Of a stretch of 64,000 nucleotides of DNA, positions 8,306 to 17,319 are shown one piece after another. Below the pieces are notes generated by a model that saw nothing but the letters and a program-made list of their open reading frames with translations, had not been told where the DNA came from and made no database searches. The stretch covers positions 772,501-836,500 of the forward strand of contig NZ_CP146016.1 of the NCBI RefSeq assembly GCF_036967215.1, read 5' to 3'. The translations under genes were made by a program, and so were the position numbers. Source of the stretch: Sulfolobus tengchongensis (GTDB lineage: Archaea > Thermoproteota > Thermoprotei_A > Sulfolobales > Sulfolobaceae). The number at the start of each line of letters is the position of its first letter. The first letter of the stretch is position 1.

Positions 8306-9322
8306 ATGGGGAAATTTGAGAGGATAGACATCTTCTGTCATATCACACCTAAGAAATTTATACAAGAATATGTAAAAAGTATGGTAGTGCACTTTCTAAG
8401 ACTAATAGAAACTAATGTAAAAGACGAGTTCACGTATTTTTCTGATCCAGAATATAGGATAAGATATATGAATAAATTTGGAATAGATATTGAGGTACTA
8501 ACTTTAGGTCCCACAGGTGATCTATGGAATGTGGTACAAAATCGTGATTTGCCTAAACTAGTTAGAGTGGCTAATGATTCTTTAGCAGAAATAGTAAATA
8601 AGTACCCAGATAAGTTTATAGGAATAGGTGTTCTCCCAGCCATATATGAAGGTTTCATAGATGAGGTCAAGCGATCTATCAGAGATTTAGGCTTTAAGGG
8701 AGTTATGATTCTGAGTAACTTAGTGGGAAAGCCAGTTGATGCAGACGAAATGGATTCATTTTATCAATTTATGTCCTCTCAGAATTTGCCAGTCTTCATT
8801 CACCCTACTAATCCTCCTTATGGGAACTCTTATCCATGGGCAAGGGAATATAGATTAATTCAGATGTTAGGCTGGCCTTATGATACCAGTTTAGCTATGG
8901 CTAGAGTAGTTTTCAGTGGCATTCTAGATAGATATCCTAATCTTAAGTTCGTAATTCATCACGCAGGCGCTATGATACCTTTCTTCAGCAAAAGAATAGA
9001 GGGATTTTACGATGAGGCTGTGGAATATCCTGAGGTTTATGGTGGAGAGACTTTTAGAAAATTAAATAAACATCCCATTGAATATTTTAAGAACAACTTT
9101 TATGTAGATACAGTACTGAATGGAAATACTTCGGCTTTAAGGGCTTCTTACGAGTTTTACGGCATTGATCACATGGTGTTTGCTACAGATTATCCATTTG
9201 GCCCAGAGAAAGGTGAGAGATGGACAAGGGATATATTGAATAGTGTAATAGAGCTTAAATTGGATGATTACAATCAAGAAAAAATTTTCAGTAAAAACGC
9301 CAGACAACTGCTTAGAATATAA
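8306..9322 (+). CDS. Amidohydrolase-2 family protein (ACMSD / resorcylate decarboxylase-like), variant metal site
   Basis: 338-residue TIM-barrel protein of the family that includes 2-amino-3-carboxymuconate semialdehyde decarboxylase and aromatic-acid decarboxylases, which use one catalytic metal. Seen: IDIFCHITP near residue 10, where the usual H-x-H is F-x-H; FIHPTNPPYG; KFVIHHAGAMIPFF; and FATDYPFGPE with the conserved Asp. Loss of the first His is a real departure, although the other ligands are present. Single gene with its own promoter. Likely role: non-oxidative decarboxylation or hydration of a ring acid or ring-opened product; the substrate is unknown. Confidence 0.8.
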   Translation: MGKFERIDIFCHITPKKFIQEYVKSMVVHFLRLIETNVKDEFTYFSDPEYRIRYMNKFGIDIEVLTLGPTGDLWNVVQNRDLPKLVRVANDSLAEIVNKYPDKFIGIGVLPAIYEGFIDEVKRSIRDLGFKGVMILSNLVGKPVDADEMDSFYQFMSSQNLPVFIHPTNPPYGNSYPWAREYRLIQMLGWPYDTSLAMARVVFSGILDRYPNLKFVIHHAGAMIPFFSKRIEGFYDEAVEYPEVYGGETFRKLNKHPIEYFKNNFYVDTVLNGNTSALRASYEFYGIDHMVFATDYPFGPEKGERWTRDILNSVIELKLDDYNQEKIFSKNARQLLRI

Positions 9323-9323
9323 C

Positions 9324-9365
9324 TTTTTCTGTTCTATTTTAAAATTTCTTTGCAGACTTTTTAAT
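9324..9365 (+). terminator. T-rich termination region
   Basis: Successive T runs (CTTTTTCTG, TTTCTTTG, CTTTTTAATTTT) follow the stop codon directly, with no hairpin. This fits the U-tract termination of Sulfolobales. Confidence 0.35.
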
Positions 9366-9528
9366 TTTAATAAAAATAGGCATAAGCTTTGCTAAGCTAA
9401 TTAAATTTAAGATTATTATGGATTAGTCTTCAAAGACGTTAATATAAATGATTCTCTAAAGTTGGATTACTGCATATAAGGAGGTATTTTATAACGTAAA
9501 TTATCTTTATCTCATCATCAATAATAAA

Positions 9529-10593
9529 TCACTTTTTAATGAACGAAGGCATCACCTCATCATGAAATAATGTTAAACTTTCTATAACTTGATTAAAGGT
9601 TAAGCTTCCAAAGGAAATTTGAGCCATAAAATAGTTCGCACCAGTTTCATCAAGTGATTTCTTTATTTTTTCAGTTACCGTCCTAGGCGAACCAGCTATC
9701 ACTATATCATGCGATAATTGATAATCGACATCTAATAATTGCGAAACTGATAATTGTTTATATTCGCTACTGGGCCTATGGCCTATATACTCGCTTCCGT
9801 ATTTCCTAGAGATATAGGTTATATTTTCAGCAAATTTCCTTATTGCAGGAACTACATCTGCCCTTGCTTTCTCATCAGTCGTAGAAACATAAACTATTCT
9901 CTGCAAAGCTAATTTTGGAGGATTAGAATCCTCTTTCCTTAATTCATTTTCTCTATATACACTTCTATATTTTCCAAGTATTTGTTTAGCTTCCTCCAGT
10001 TCTCCGAGCCCAGTTGCAATATTAAAGCCATTCTTGGCTATCCAAGGTACAGTATTTATATTTCTTGTAGGTATCCATATTGGGGGATGAGGTTTTTGAA
10101 GGGGAAGTAATACTGGTTCTACGTCTTCTAATTTATAATAATTGCCAATAAAGGTTAAGGGCTTACCAACGAAATATTTTAGGATAATATCTACAGCTTC
10201 TTTACCCATCTCTCTAGCTGTGTTAATTTCTAGGCCATATTGTTTAAGCTCTAACATATTAATACCATTTGTAAACCCTATCTCTAATCTTCCTCCAGTT
10301 AAATTATCAAGTAATGAGATCTCCTCCGCTAATCTAAGTGGATGATATGTGGGTACGACATAGGCTAAGGTACATAGTCTTAATTTAGAAGTTAACTGGG
10401 AAGCTGAAGCTAAAAACAAACCAGGATTAACATTTACACTTAACTGAGTAAAATGGTGTTCAGCTAAATGAATCCCATAAAATCCGAATTTCTCATATAT
10501 TTTTACTAGCTCTAATTTTTCCCTAATTAATTCTCTTATATTATCATCTCGCCAATCCATGTGATCAAAAATTCCAAAGCTAACTCCTTCCAT
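9529..10593 (-). CDS. LLM-class flavin-dependent oxidoreductase (luciferase-like monooxygenase)
   Basis: 354 residues, a single TIM barrel of the bacterial luciferase superfamily using FMN or F420. Typical features: GFYGIHLAEHHF near residue 40-50, then YVVPTYHPLRLAEEISLLDN, GGRLEIGFTNG, and KPHPPIWIPT. The C-terminal LSHDIVIAGSPRTVTEKI is the usual phosphate-binding region. It resembles the LLM gene at 20014, so the window carries two such enzymes. A minus-strand TTTATATAAG box is about 25 bases before the ATG. Likely role: oxygenation of a pathway intermediate with reduced flavin supplied by another protein; no flavin reductase is seen nearby. Confidence 0.85.
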   Translation of the reverse strand: MEGVSFGIFDHMDWRDDNIRELIREKLELVKIYEKFGFYGIHLAEHHFTQLSVNVNPGLFLASASQLTSKLRLCTLAYVVPTYHPLRLAEEISLLDNLTGGRLEIGFTNGINMLELKQYGLEINTAREMGKEAVDIILKYFVGKPLTFIGNYYKLEDVEPVLLPLQKPHPPIWIPTRNINTVPWIAKNGFNIATGLGELEEAKQILGKYRSVYRENELRKEDSNPPKLALQRIVYVSTTDEKARADVVPAIRKFAENITYISRKYGSEYIGHRPSSEYKQLSVSQLLDVDYQLSHDIVIAGSPRTVTEKIKKSLDETGANYFMAQISFGSLTFNQVIESLTLFHDEVMPSFIKK

Positions 10594-11141
10594 CAGAATA
10601 CATTTGTTTAAAGTCTTATATAAACGTTAATGTACTGTATAATATCTAAGTACTGAGTTAAAATTAACTCTAAAAAATTAATTTAATTAACTCTTGTGCA
10701 ATATTAGATAGACCAAAAAAATATTTTTGAGAATTTTTAACAGATTTAAATGCATGAAATTAAAATCACTTAGTTATTATAGCTCATAAGATATTCACCA
10801 TTAATATTAACTAATGACAAGTCGTTTAAACTAAATTTGAGTTCTTGCAAAAGAAAATTATATTGCCTATTCCCTATAAAGACTATTATGGTTGTTATTA
10901 GATAAAACTTGTAATTAACACGCATAAAAATTACTTTAGCACTTTCATAGTGTCGTTATTAAGTTATAAATTCAAAGGAACTATGATTTCCACTCATAAC
11001 CTTATATTGTGATATTTACTTAATCAATATATGAAATTTTAGGGTGATTCATTTTATACCAATATGAGGACATTATGATCACATTTCACAAATTTGATAA
11101 TTAGTAACGCTTATATATTTAGATTGTAAAATAAATCTACA
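10594..11141. other. Divergent intergenic region with no gene seen
   Basis: 548 AT-rich bases with stops in all frames. It holds the promoter of the LLM gene at its left edge and the MFS promoter, with an inverted repeat, at its right edge. The middle shows no recognisable RNA or repeat. Confidence 0.4.
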
Positions 11142-11143
11142 AT
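11123..11143. promoter_or_regulatory. Inverted repeat across the start of the MHS transporter gene
   Basis: ATTGTA and TACAAT form a perfect 6-bp inverted repeat around 9 bases. The right arm covers the first two bases of the ATG at 11142, and the TATA box (near 11110-11120) lies just upstream. A repressor bound here would block initiation. Candidate operator only. Confidence 0.3.
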
Positions 11144-12497
11144 GGATAGTAGAGATAAAGATTCTATAAGTAAAGAAAATCTTATAAGAATTTCGGTAGC
11201 TGCTGGATTAGGTAATATGATAGATTTTTATGAATTCTTTATATCAGCAACAGCGGCGGCTATAGTATGGCCTATTATATTCTTTGGGCCATTAGCTAAA
11301 TCACCAGCTTTAGCTACTACTCTCTCAATAATAGCCTTTGGAGTCGGGTATATAACTAGACCAGTAGGAGCTTTTGTTTTTGGTCATCTAGGAGATACCA
11401 GAGGAAGAATAACTTCTCTAACGCTTTCTATTCTTCTTACAACAGTTTCAGTGTTAGGGACGGGGCTCCTTCCCACCTATGCTTCTATAGGTATACTTGC
11501 CGTAATATTGCTTTTCATTTTTAGGCTATTATTAGGTATGTCTTTAGGTGGAGAATTTGGCGGAGCATCTGTTTGGGTTATAGAGCACGCTGAAGCACAA
11601 GGTAAGAGATCAGTAAGGGGGAGATATGGTTCTTTACTTGGTTCCCTCCAATCAATAGGCATAGGCGCAGCAGGATTAGCATTTACGTTTTCTAGCTTGT
11701 ACTATCATGGAACATCTTTTCTTACAATTGGTTGGAGAATTCCATATCTAGCTGGTGCAATAATAGCAATAGTAGGAGCAATAATAAGGTTTAGGATGTT
11801 GGAGAGTCCCATATTTAAGCAAATTATAGAGAAAGGTAAGATAGTCCATATGCCTGCTTTGCAAGTTCTAAAGGGGAGATCAGGTTTAATTATACTCGGT
11901 GCATCCTTTATGTATTTCTTTCAATCATTAATAGGGGTACTTTTCGGAGGCCCGATTCCGCAAGCGTTCATCTCAAGATCACAGTTAGTAAATACTTTTG
12001 GCCTTCCGCCTAGAATTTTCGCACCAACCATAATAGCTCTAGCTTATTTTTCTGGGGCTCTATTAGGGGCAATAATTGGTGGCATAGTAAGCGATTATAT
12101 AGGAAGAAAGAGAACAATGCTAATAGCGATTGTCTTATCTATTCTCTTCTCCTATCCTTACATATTATTAATGGGATCTGGAAATGGAATTTTGGCACTA
12201 ATAGCCACAGAGCTCATGGAGTTTAGTGGATGGATAGCTGTGGGGGTGACTTTCGTGTGGTTTGCCGAAATGTTTCCCGCAAATCTACGATATTCTGGAA
12301 CTGGCTTAACTGCACAAATAGGAGTTCTGATAAACGGTATCATTTCTAGTATTATTATACCTTCTCTCATAACTAACGCGAAAGGACTAGAATACATTTT
12401 TGAAGGGTCCTTCATACCTGGATTAGTTGCGTCGATTATCTGCTTAGGGATTCTCTTCTTATTGCCGGAGACTAAGGGAAAGCAACTGGAAATGTAA
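11142..12497 (+). CDS. MFS transporter, metabolite:H+ symporter (MHS) type, no. 1
   Basis: 451 residues with twelve predicted helices. Family marks: GNMIDFYEFFISATAA in helix 1 with an acidic residue, RPVGAFVFGHLGDTRGR in the loop 2-3, LLLGMSLGGEFGGASVW in helix 4 and YIGRKRTM in the second half. MHS proteins bring in organic acids and other small metabolites with protons. Leaderless, with TTATATATTTA about 28 bases upstream. First of six MHS paralogues in the window; the cargo is unknown, but catabolic neighbours suggest an aromatic or dicarboxylic acid. Confidence 0.92.
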   Translation: MDSRDKDSISKENLIRISVAAGLGNMIDFYEFFISATAAAIVWPIIFFGPLAKSPALATTLSIIAFGVGYITRPVGAFVFGHLGDTRGRITSLTLSILLTTVSVLGTGLLPTYASIGILAVILLFIFRLLLGMSLGGEFGGASVWVIEHAEAQGKRSVRGRYGSLLGSLQSIGIGAAGLAFTFSSLYYHGTSFLTIGWRIPYLAGAIIAIVGAIIRFRMLESPIFKQIIEKGKIVHMPALQVLKGRSGLIILGASFMYFFQSLIGVLFGGPIPQAFISRSQLVNTFGLPPRIFAPTIIALAYFSGALLGAIIGGIVSDYIGRKRTMLIAIVLSILFSYPYILLMGSGNGILALIATELMEFSGWIAVGVTFVWFAEMFPANLRYSGTGLTAQIGVLINGIISSIIIPSLITNAKGLEYIFEGSFIPGLVASIICLGILFLLPETKGKQLEM

Positions 12498-12681
12498 TTT
12501 GCTTTATTTATTTTTTAAAATTGTTTTCTCTCATTTAATGTGACGTGAAGTATTTATAAACCATAGGGATTTAATGAGATCGTGATTACTAAAATATATT
12601 TAGTTACTTGCATAATTTTTCTCAAAATTATAGAAGAAACACTTAATAGTATGCTTTCCATTTATGAAGCTGTGAATAAAA

Positions 12682-13527
12682 ATGTCTTCAATACTCGATC
12701 ACTTCCTTAGTCTCTTCCAATACGAAAATACAAATGTATCGTATAAGGTAAAAAGAATGAAGGATTTATTAAAACTAATTGATAAGGGAGAGATAATAGA
12801 ACTAGGGAAAACCATAAAGAATGGATCGTATTATTTTGGTCATGGCCCCGTTTATATAGGGAAGCATCTGTACTATGACGATGCTAAAAGGAGATACAAG
12901 GATTTGGACATTCCAGAAGGATCGGGTTTTGCAAACGTTAGATTAAACATGTGCGATCATACTGGCACACATATAGACGCGTTAAATCACGTATCAGAAA
13001 AGGGCAAATTATTTGGTGGTATAGACATAAAGACTATGAGAGCTGATGTGGATGGCTATAAAGATTTGGACATAACAACAATACCTCCAATATTTACTCG
13101 AGGAATATTTATAGATGTCTCTGAGATCGGACTAGATAGGGAAATTACTGGACAGGATTTAGAGAGAAAACTAAAAGTTAATGTCGAGAAAGGAGATGCT
13201 GCAATAATATATACAGGATTCAGTAAGGATGGGGCAGATGAAGAGCCAGGAATAGGTATAGATGCTGCTAAATGGATCGTAAGTAAAGGGTTTGGAGTTG
13301 TAGGAAGTGATGCTCCTAGAACCGAATATGTAAGAAAAGGTATGAAAACTTATCTACCAGTGCATAGATATCTAATAGCTGAAAATGGAATACCGATTAT
13401 AGATAACATGAACCTGGAAAACCTAGTAAAAGCTCTAAATGGTAGACAAGAATTTGTCCTAGTGATATTACCATTAAGATTAACCGGAGCCACAGCATCA
13501 CCTTTGAATCCAATAGCAATAATCTAA
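12682..13527 (+). CDS. Cyclase family metal-dependent hydrolase (kynurenine formamidase-like)
   Basis: 281 residues. The signature NMCDHTGTHIDALNHV near residues 92-107 supplies the His and Asp metal ligands of the PF04199 family, which includes kynurenine formamidase KynB and isatin hydrolase. Further conserved parts: DAAIIYTGF, VGSDAPRTE, and VHRYLIAENG-IPIIDN near the C-terminus. The N-terminus has about 35 extra residues before the usual ELG segment; an alternative ATG at 12757 would remove most of them. Likely opens a cyclic amide or formamide. Together with the amidase and the ACMSD-like gene this points to an N-containing substrate, which is inference. Confidence 0.85.
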   Translation: MSSILDHFLSLFQYENTNVSYKVKRMKDLLKLIDKGEIIELGKTIKNGSYYFGHGPVYIGKHLYYDDAKRRYKDLDIPEGSGFANVRLNMCDHTGTHIDALNHVSEKGKLFGGIDIKTMRADVDGYKDLDITTIPPIFTRGIFIDVSEIGLDREITGQDLERKLKVNVEKGDAAIIYTGFSKDGADEEPGIGIDAAKWIVSKGFGVVGSDAPRTEYVRKGMKTYLPVHRYLIAENGIPIIDNMNLENLVKALNGRQEFVLVILPLRLTGATASPLNPIAII

Positions 13528-13678
13528 TTTTTCTTTCTTAATGTAACATCTTAATATTTTTATGGGTGCTTTTCACGAGGTGATTGTATATTATCATAAT
13601 AATTATATTTGAATAGTTTAATGTATAATTGAACTTCTATTGCTTTCCTATAATAGGGAGTTTGTTTTATGTAGTAGT

Positions 13679-13771
13679 ATGTTGTCGATTTTGGTAGTGG
13701 GAGTTAGTTTATTGGTATCCCTAGTATGTATTGTGCTAGGATTTGGGCTTAATGTTTTTATATTGGAGTAA
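13679..13771 (+). CDS. Possible 30-residue membrane peptide
   Basis: A short ORF encodes MLSILVVGVSLLVSLVCIVL plus ten more residues, almost a single hydrophobic helix, and ends in TAA. No clear TATA box or ribosome site precedes it. G/T-rich sequence yields Leu/Val/Gly codons by chance, and a direct repeat runs through its end, so it may well be spurious. Confidence 0.15.
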   Translation: MLSILVVGVSLLVSLVCIVLGFGLNVFILE

Positions 13772-13846
13772 TAATTGTGCTAGGATTACCGTGTTCATTG
13801 GGGTAACTCTTTCTAAAGAACCCTTATAATAAAGGGTCCATAAAGG

Positions 13847-13857
13847 TTTTTATATTT
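13847..13857 (+). promoter_or_regulatory. TATA box of decarboxylase-like gene
   Basis: TTTTTATATTT is centred about 26 bases before the ATG at 13878. This favours that start over in-frame starts at 13857 and 13863, which are too close to the box. Confidence 0.5.
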
Positions 13858-13877
13858 TGGCTATGACATTTAGTTTG

Positions 13878-14885
13878 ATGTCTGACCTAACTTTAACAAT
13901 TGCGTGTTGGAGTTATGATAGAGTAAAGCCGTTTTTAACTGGAGAAGTTAAAATAGATGGGGTAGAAATAAATCTGAAGAAGTTATGGGTACAAGAAGTA
14001 TTTAGAAGAATGTTGGGCAATAAGGAGTTTGATGCCTCAGAAATGTCTCTTTCTGCATACATCAGTACTCTATTCACTAAGGAAAAGCCATTTGTTGGAA
14101 TACCCGTTTTCCTTTCCAGAAAGTTCAGATTAGGTTATATCTTTATTAATAGCGAGTCAGGCATAAAGAAACCAGAAGACCTAAAGGGGAGAAAGGTTGG
14201 AATACCGGAATTTAGACATACTGCTTCTGTGTGGATTAGAGGAATTTTAGAGGAGAAGTATGGAGTTCCTGTAGAGTCAGTAACTTACGTTTTAGGACCC
14301 ATGGAAAGGGAAAAGTCTATCAATAAATATTACATTTATGTTCCACAACTAGACTCTACCGAAGTCTATAGGAAAGATATTAAAATAGTAAAAGCTCCAG
14401 AAGGTAAGGTGTTATCTGAAATGTTAGCTGAAGGTGAGATAGATGCACTGTATCACGCTCAAATTCCCACAACATATTATACTACAAATAAGGTAAAGAG
14501 ACTTTTTGATAATTACATTGAGGAAGACTTAAAATACTATAGGGAAGAGGGAATATTCCCCATTATGCATCTTCTAGTAATTAGAAGAGATGTGTATGAG
14601 AAAAACAGATGGCTAGCTAAAGCATTATACGATGCATTCCTTAAAGCTAAGGAGATAGCTTATGAGGAACTAAGAGTGACTGGTGTCAATACATTTATGC
14701 ATCCTTGGCTAGAATATGAAATGGAAAAGATCACTAAGTTAATGGGAAAAGATTATTGGCCATATGGAGTAAAGGCAAATAGAAAGACTATCGATAAATT
14801 CATCTCTTACATGTATAAACAAGGGTTAATACCAAATAAATTAGAAATTGAAGAAGTATTTGCAGAAGAGGTTTTAGACACTTAA
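13878..14885 (+). CDS. 4,5-dihydroxyphthalate decarboxylase-like protein (SBP-like fold)
   Basis: 335 residues from the chosen start MSDLTLTIACWSYDR. The ACWSYDR start, the RMLGNKEFDASEMSLSAYIS stretch, the FPSRxFR-like FLSRKFR segment, GRKVGIPEFRHTASVWIRG and the DYWPYGVKANRKTID end match Pht5-type 4,5-dihydroxyphthalate decarboxylases, which share the fold of type 2 binding proteins but have no export signal. Its paralogue is at 42893. Known reaction: 4,5-dihydroxyphthalate to protocatechuate. Whether that is the substrate here is inferred. It overlaps the convergent amidase gene by 12 bases. Confidence 0.8.
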   Translation: MSDLTLTIACWSYDRVKPFLTGEVKIDGVEINLKKLWVQEVFRRMLGNKEFDASEMSLSAYISTLFTKEKPFVGIPVFLSRKFRLGYIFINSESGIKKPEDLKGRKVGIPEFRHTASVWIRGILEEKYGVPVESVTYVLGPMEREKSINKYYIYVPQLDSTEVYRKDIKIVKAPEGKVLSEMLAEGEIDALYHAQIPTTYYTTNKVKRLFDNYIEEDLKYYREEGIFPIMHLLVIRRDVYEKNRWLAKALYDAFLKAKEIAYEELRVTGVNTFMHPWLEYEMEKITKLMGKDYWPYGVKANRKTIDKFISYMYKQGLIPNKLEIEEVFAEEVLDT

Positions 14886-16055
14886 TGATGATACGAAGTT
14901 TAAAAGATATTCATCGCACCCTATATCAGCTATAAATTGAGCTCCTACAAACTTATTTATTGGAACTGAAATAGCTGGCACTTTTAAGAAGTTAAATGAG
15001 GAGGTATTCCTAGTTAACATCTTCCTAAACTTCAGCAAGTGACTGGTATAATTCTCTAAAATGTCTTTAACCTTGGGAGGGTAGATTGGGACTGTAGGAC
15101 ATGCTAATAAATCGTATTTATTGAAAATCTTTACGAACTCTTTTATCATCTCGTCCCTATTCATGATAACTCTCACGTAGTCAACTCCACTTACACTAAA
15201 TCCTTGCTTTATTGACGCTAAAACGTCTGGGAAATAATCATTTTCATGGTCCTTTAAAAATTGAGAATGATAATAGGCAGTCTCAGCTCTAAATTTATCC
15301 AAGACTTCAATGGAAATTGGTAATAAGGGGATACTAATTTCTTCAACATCTAAACCTAATTTATCCATGAATCTCATGAAATCGGTCTTAGTATCACAAT
15401 CCTCAGTGAGCTCTTTTATTATACCTATTCTCTTCACTTTCTCCCCTTTTCTTTTCTCATTAACAATCAGATTTATCATCGTATTGGTATCGTTAGGATC
15501 ATATCCCTTTAAAATATTATATACTTTTCTTATACTGTCAACCTCTCTACTTAAAATTCCGACATGGTCTAAACTCCAACTAACCGGAATTATTCCATAA
15601 TTGCTTATCCTTCCAAAAGTTGGTTTAAATCCATATACACCACAAAACGCTGCTGGAATTCTTATCGATCCCCTAGTATCTGTTCCTAACGCTGCATTAA
15701 CATCACCTACAGCAACAGCTACTGCTGAACCTCCACTGGAACCTCCGGTTATTAGCTCTGGATCGTTTGGATTTATCGTAGGGCCAAATATACTTGATGT
15801 GTTTGTTCCACCTATTGCAAATTCGTGCATATTAGTCTTTGCAACTATTTTAATCCTAGTATCCTTTTTTAGCTTAGCTACTACTGTAGCATCATAGTCG
15901 GGTATGAAGTTGTAAAGTACTTTTGAGGCAGCGGTAGTTCTTAAACCTTTAGTATACATGTTATCCTTAATAGCAATTCTAAATTTTTCATCTTCGGTGT
16001 CATCGATAATGGTTATGTATGCGTTAAATTTAAGGCCTTTTAAATTTGATTGCAT
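14874..16055 (-). CDS. Amidase signature family hydrolase
   Basis: 393 residues. The Ser-cisSer-Lys triad is visible: Lys in AIKDNMYTKG (about residue 29), cis-Ser in the GGSSGGSA loop and the nucleophile in TDTRGSIRIPA (about 130). The AAFCGVYGFKPTFGRIS stretch following it is typical. Somewhat short compared with the usual 450-500 residues; the N-terminal helix region is reduced. It hydrolyses an amide or releases ammonia from an N-containing compound. The ATG at 16055 is 27.5 bases from the centre of a TATA-like palindrome shared with the divergent MFS gene. Confidence 0.88.
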   Translation of the reverse strand: MQSNLKGLKFNAYITIIDDTEDEKFRIAIKDNMYTKGLRTTAASKVLYNFIPDYDATVVAKLKKDTRIKIVAKTNMHEFAIGGTNTSSIFGPTINPNDPELITGGSSGGSAVAVAVGDVNAALGTDTRGSIRIPAAFCGVYGFKPTFGRISNYGIIPVSWSLDHVGILSREVDSIRKVYNILKGYDPNDTNTMINLIVNEKRKGEKVKRIGIIKELTEDCDTKTDFMRFMDKLGLDVEEISIPLLPISIEVLDKFRAETAYYHSQFLKDHENDYFPDVLASIKQGFSVSGVDYVRVIMNRDEMIKEFVKIFNKYDLLACPTVPIYPPKVKDILENYTSHLLKFRKMLTRNTSSFNFLKVPAISVPINKFVGAQFIADIGCDEYLLNFVSSLSV

Positions 16056-16077
16056 CTAGTAACTTTCAAAAGTGAGG

Positions 16078-16086
16078 TTTTTAAAT
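16078..16086. promoter_or_regulatory. TATA-like element shared by two divergent leaderless genes
   Basis: TTTTTAAAT contains the palindrome TTTAAA (16080-16085), whose centre at 16082.5 is exactly midway between the amidase ATG (16055, minus) and the MFS ATG (16110, plus). The distance on both sides is the normal TATA-to-start spacing for leaderless genes, and the whole intergenic space is 54 bases. Confidence 0.5.
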
Positions 16087-16109
16087 GTGATCTCATTACA
16101 TTTTCTCAT

Positions 16110-17285
16110 ATGCAAGCTAAATTGAAAAAATGGTTTGGCCTTTCTCTAGTATCAGCTGCACATGCAGAAACTCACATACAAGTAAGTGCGTATTCACTAG
16201 TTTACCCATATGTTATAAATTACTTTAATATAACTTATGCTGACCTAGGATTATTATTGGGAGCTGTAAATCTAATAAACGGTTTACTACAAGGAGTTTA
16301 TGGCTTATTATCAAACTATATAAAAAGAAAGTATCTATGTGGAGGCGGAAATGTAATGGTAGGATTAACCATGATCGCTACAGCATTCTCTAGTTCATTT
16401 CCTTTATTTTCTACCTTCAGGATATTGGGAGCTATCGGCTCTAGCCCACAACATCCTACTGCGTCATCTCTAATCTCAGACTGGTTCGAAAGGAGGGAGA
16501 GAGGAAAAGCACTGACAATTCACACTTCTGCTGGTAATATAGGTACGTTGATCGCTCCTTTAATAATTGGTTTTCTGATACCAATCTTAGGTTGGAGAGA
16601 TGCCTTATTTATTTTTGGCATACCAGGTTTTATATTTGGCATTTTAGTGATGTTATTAGTAGAAGATAGGAAATCTATTACTATCGAGCAAAGAAAGGTG
16701 GCTAAATCTTATATTAAAGTACTTAAAGATACAAATATACTTAAATTATATGCTGCTAGATCTATAATAGCTGGAGGTAGAGGGTTAGGAGTAGCATTAA
16801 CTTTTATACCCCTTTATCTAGTCAATTATTTACATCTCTCATCACAAATAGTTGGGGGACTTTATACTATATTAGCAGCGGGAAGCGTAATATCCCCAAT
16901 ATTAGGTGCTCATATCTCTGATATATTAGGAAGTAGAAAACTCATAATAATACCTTCATTGGCAATGTCCGCATCAGGTTCTATAATTCTACTATTAACT
17001 GGACACAATATATTAGGAATCATCATAGCGTTGCTTATAATTGGAATGTTCTTATTTAATGAAGATCCACTCTCTCAAGCCCTGCTTTCTGACATAATTA
17101 AAGATGAACGTAGAGATAGTGCCTTTAGTCTGTACTATATGATAAATTATACATCTGGAGCCATTTGGAGTATCATATTGGGTTTAATATTGTCACTCCT
17201 TGGATTTAGAGCACTCTTTGAAACTATGTTATTCTCGTATTTAGTAGGTGCATTAATAATCTCAACAGTTAAAGAAAAAGATTAG
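16110..17285 (+). CDS. MFS transporter (not MHS type)
   Basis: 391 residues from the ATG fixed by the upstream TATA element; an in-frame start at 16050 would lie inside the amidase gene. About twelve helices. Motifs: SAAHAETHIQVSAYSLVYPY in helix 1, LGAIGSSPQHPTASSLISDW in helix 4 and RGKALTIHTSAGNIGTL. The pattern recalls FosR/NarK-like MFS carriers and differs from the six MHS symporters here. Divergent from an amidase, so it may import the amide or export a product. Confidence 0.85.
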   Translation: MQAKLKKWFGLSLVSAAHAETHIQVSAYSLVYPYVINYFNITYADLGLLLGAVNLINGLLQGVYGLLSNYIKRKYLCGGGNVMVGLTMIATAFSSSFPLFSTFRILGAIGSSPQHPTASSLISDWFERRERGKALTIHTSAGNIGTLIAPLIIGFLIPILGWRDALFIFGIPGFIFGILVMLLVEDRKSITIEQRKVAKSYIKVLKDTNILKLYAARSIIAGGRGLGVALTFIPLYLVNYLHLSSQIVGGLYTILAAGSVISPILGAHISDILGSRKLIIIPSLAMSASGSIILLLTGHNILGIIIALLIIGMFLFNEDPLSQALLSDIIKDERRDSAFSLYYMINYTSGAIWSIILGLILSLLGFRALFETMLFSYLVGALIISTVKEKD

Positions 17286-17319
17286 GAACTTTTGTATTAA
17301 AATAACCTTTGATAATTTT

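Larger units (their letters stand above)
13528..13877. other. G/T-rich intergenic region
   Basis: 350 bases whose top strand is richer in G and T than its surroundings between 13660 and 13800. It holds a direct repeat TTGTGCTAGGATT (starting near 13729 and 13774), a possible 30-residue ORF (13679-13771), a short hairpin ACCCTT..AAGGGT near 13820, and the promoter of the next gene. It may be a decayed mobile element. Confidence 0.35.
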
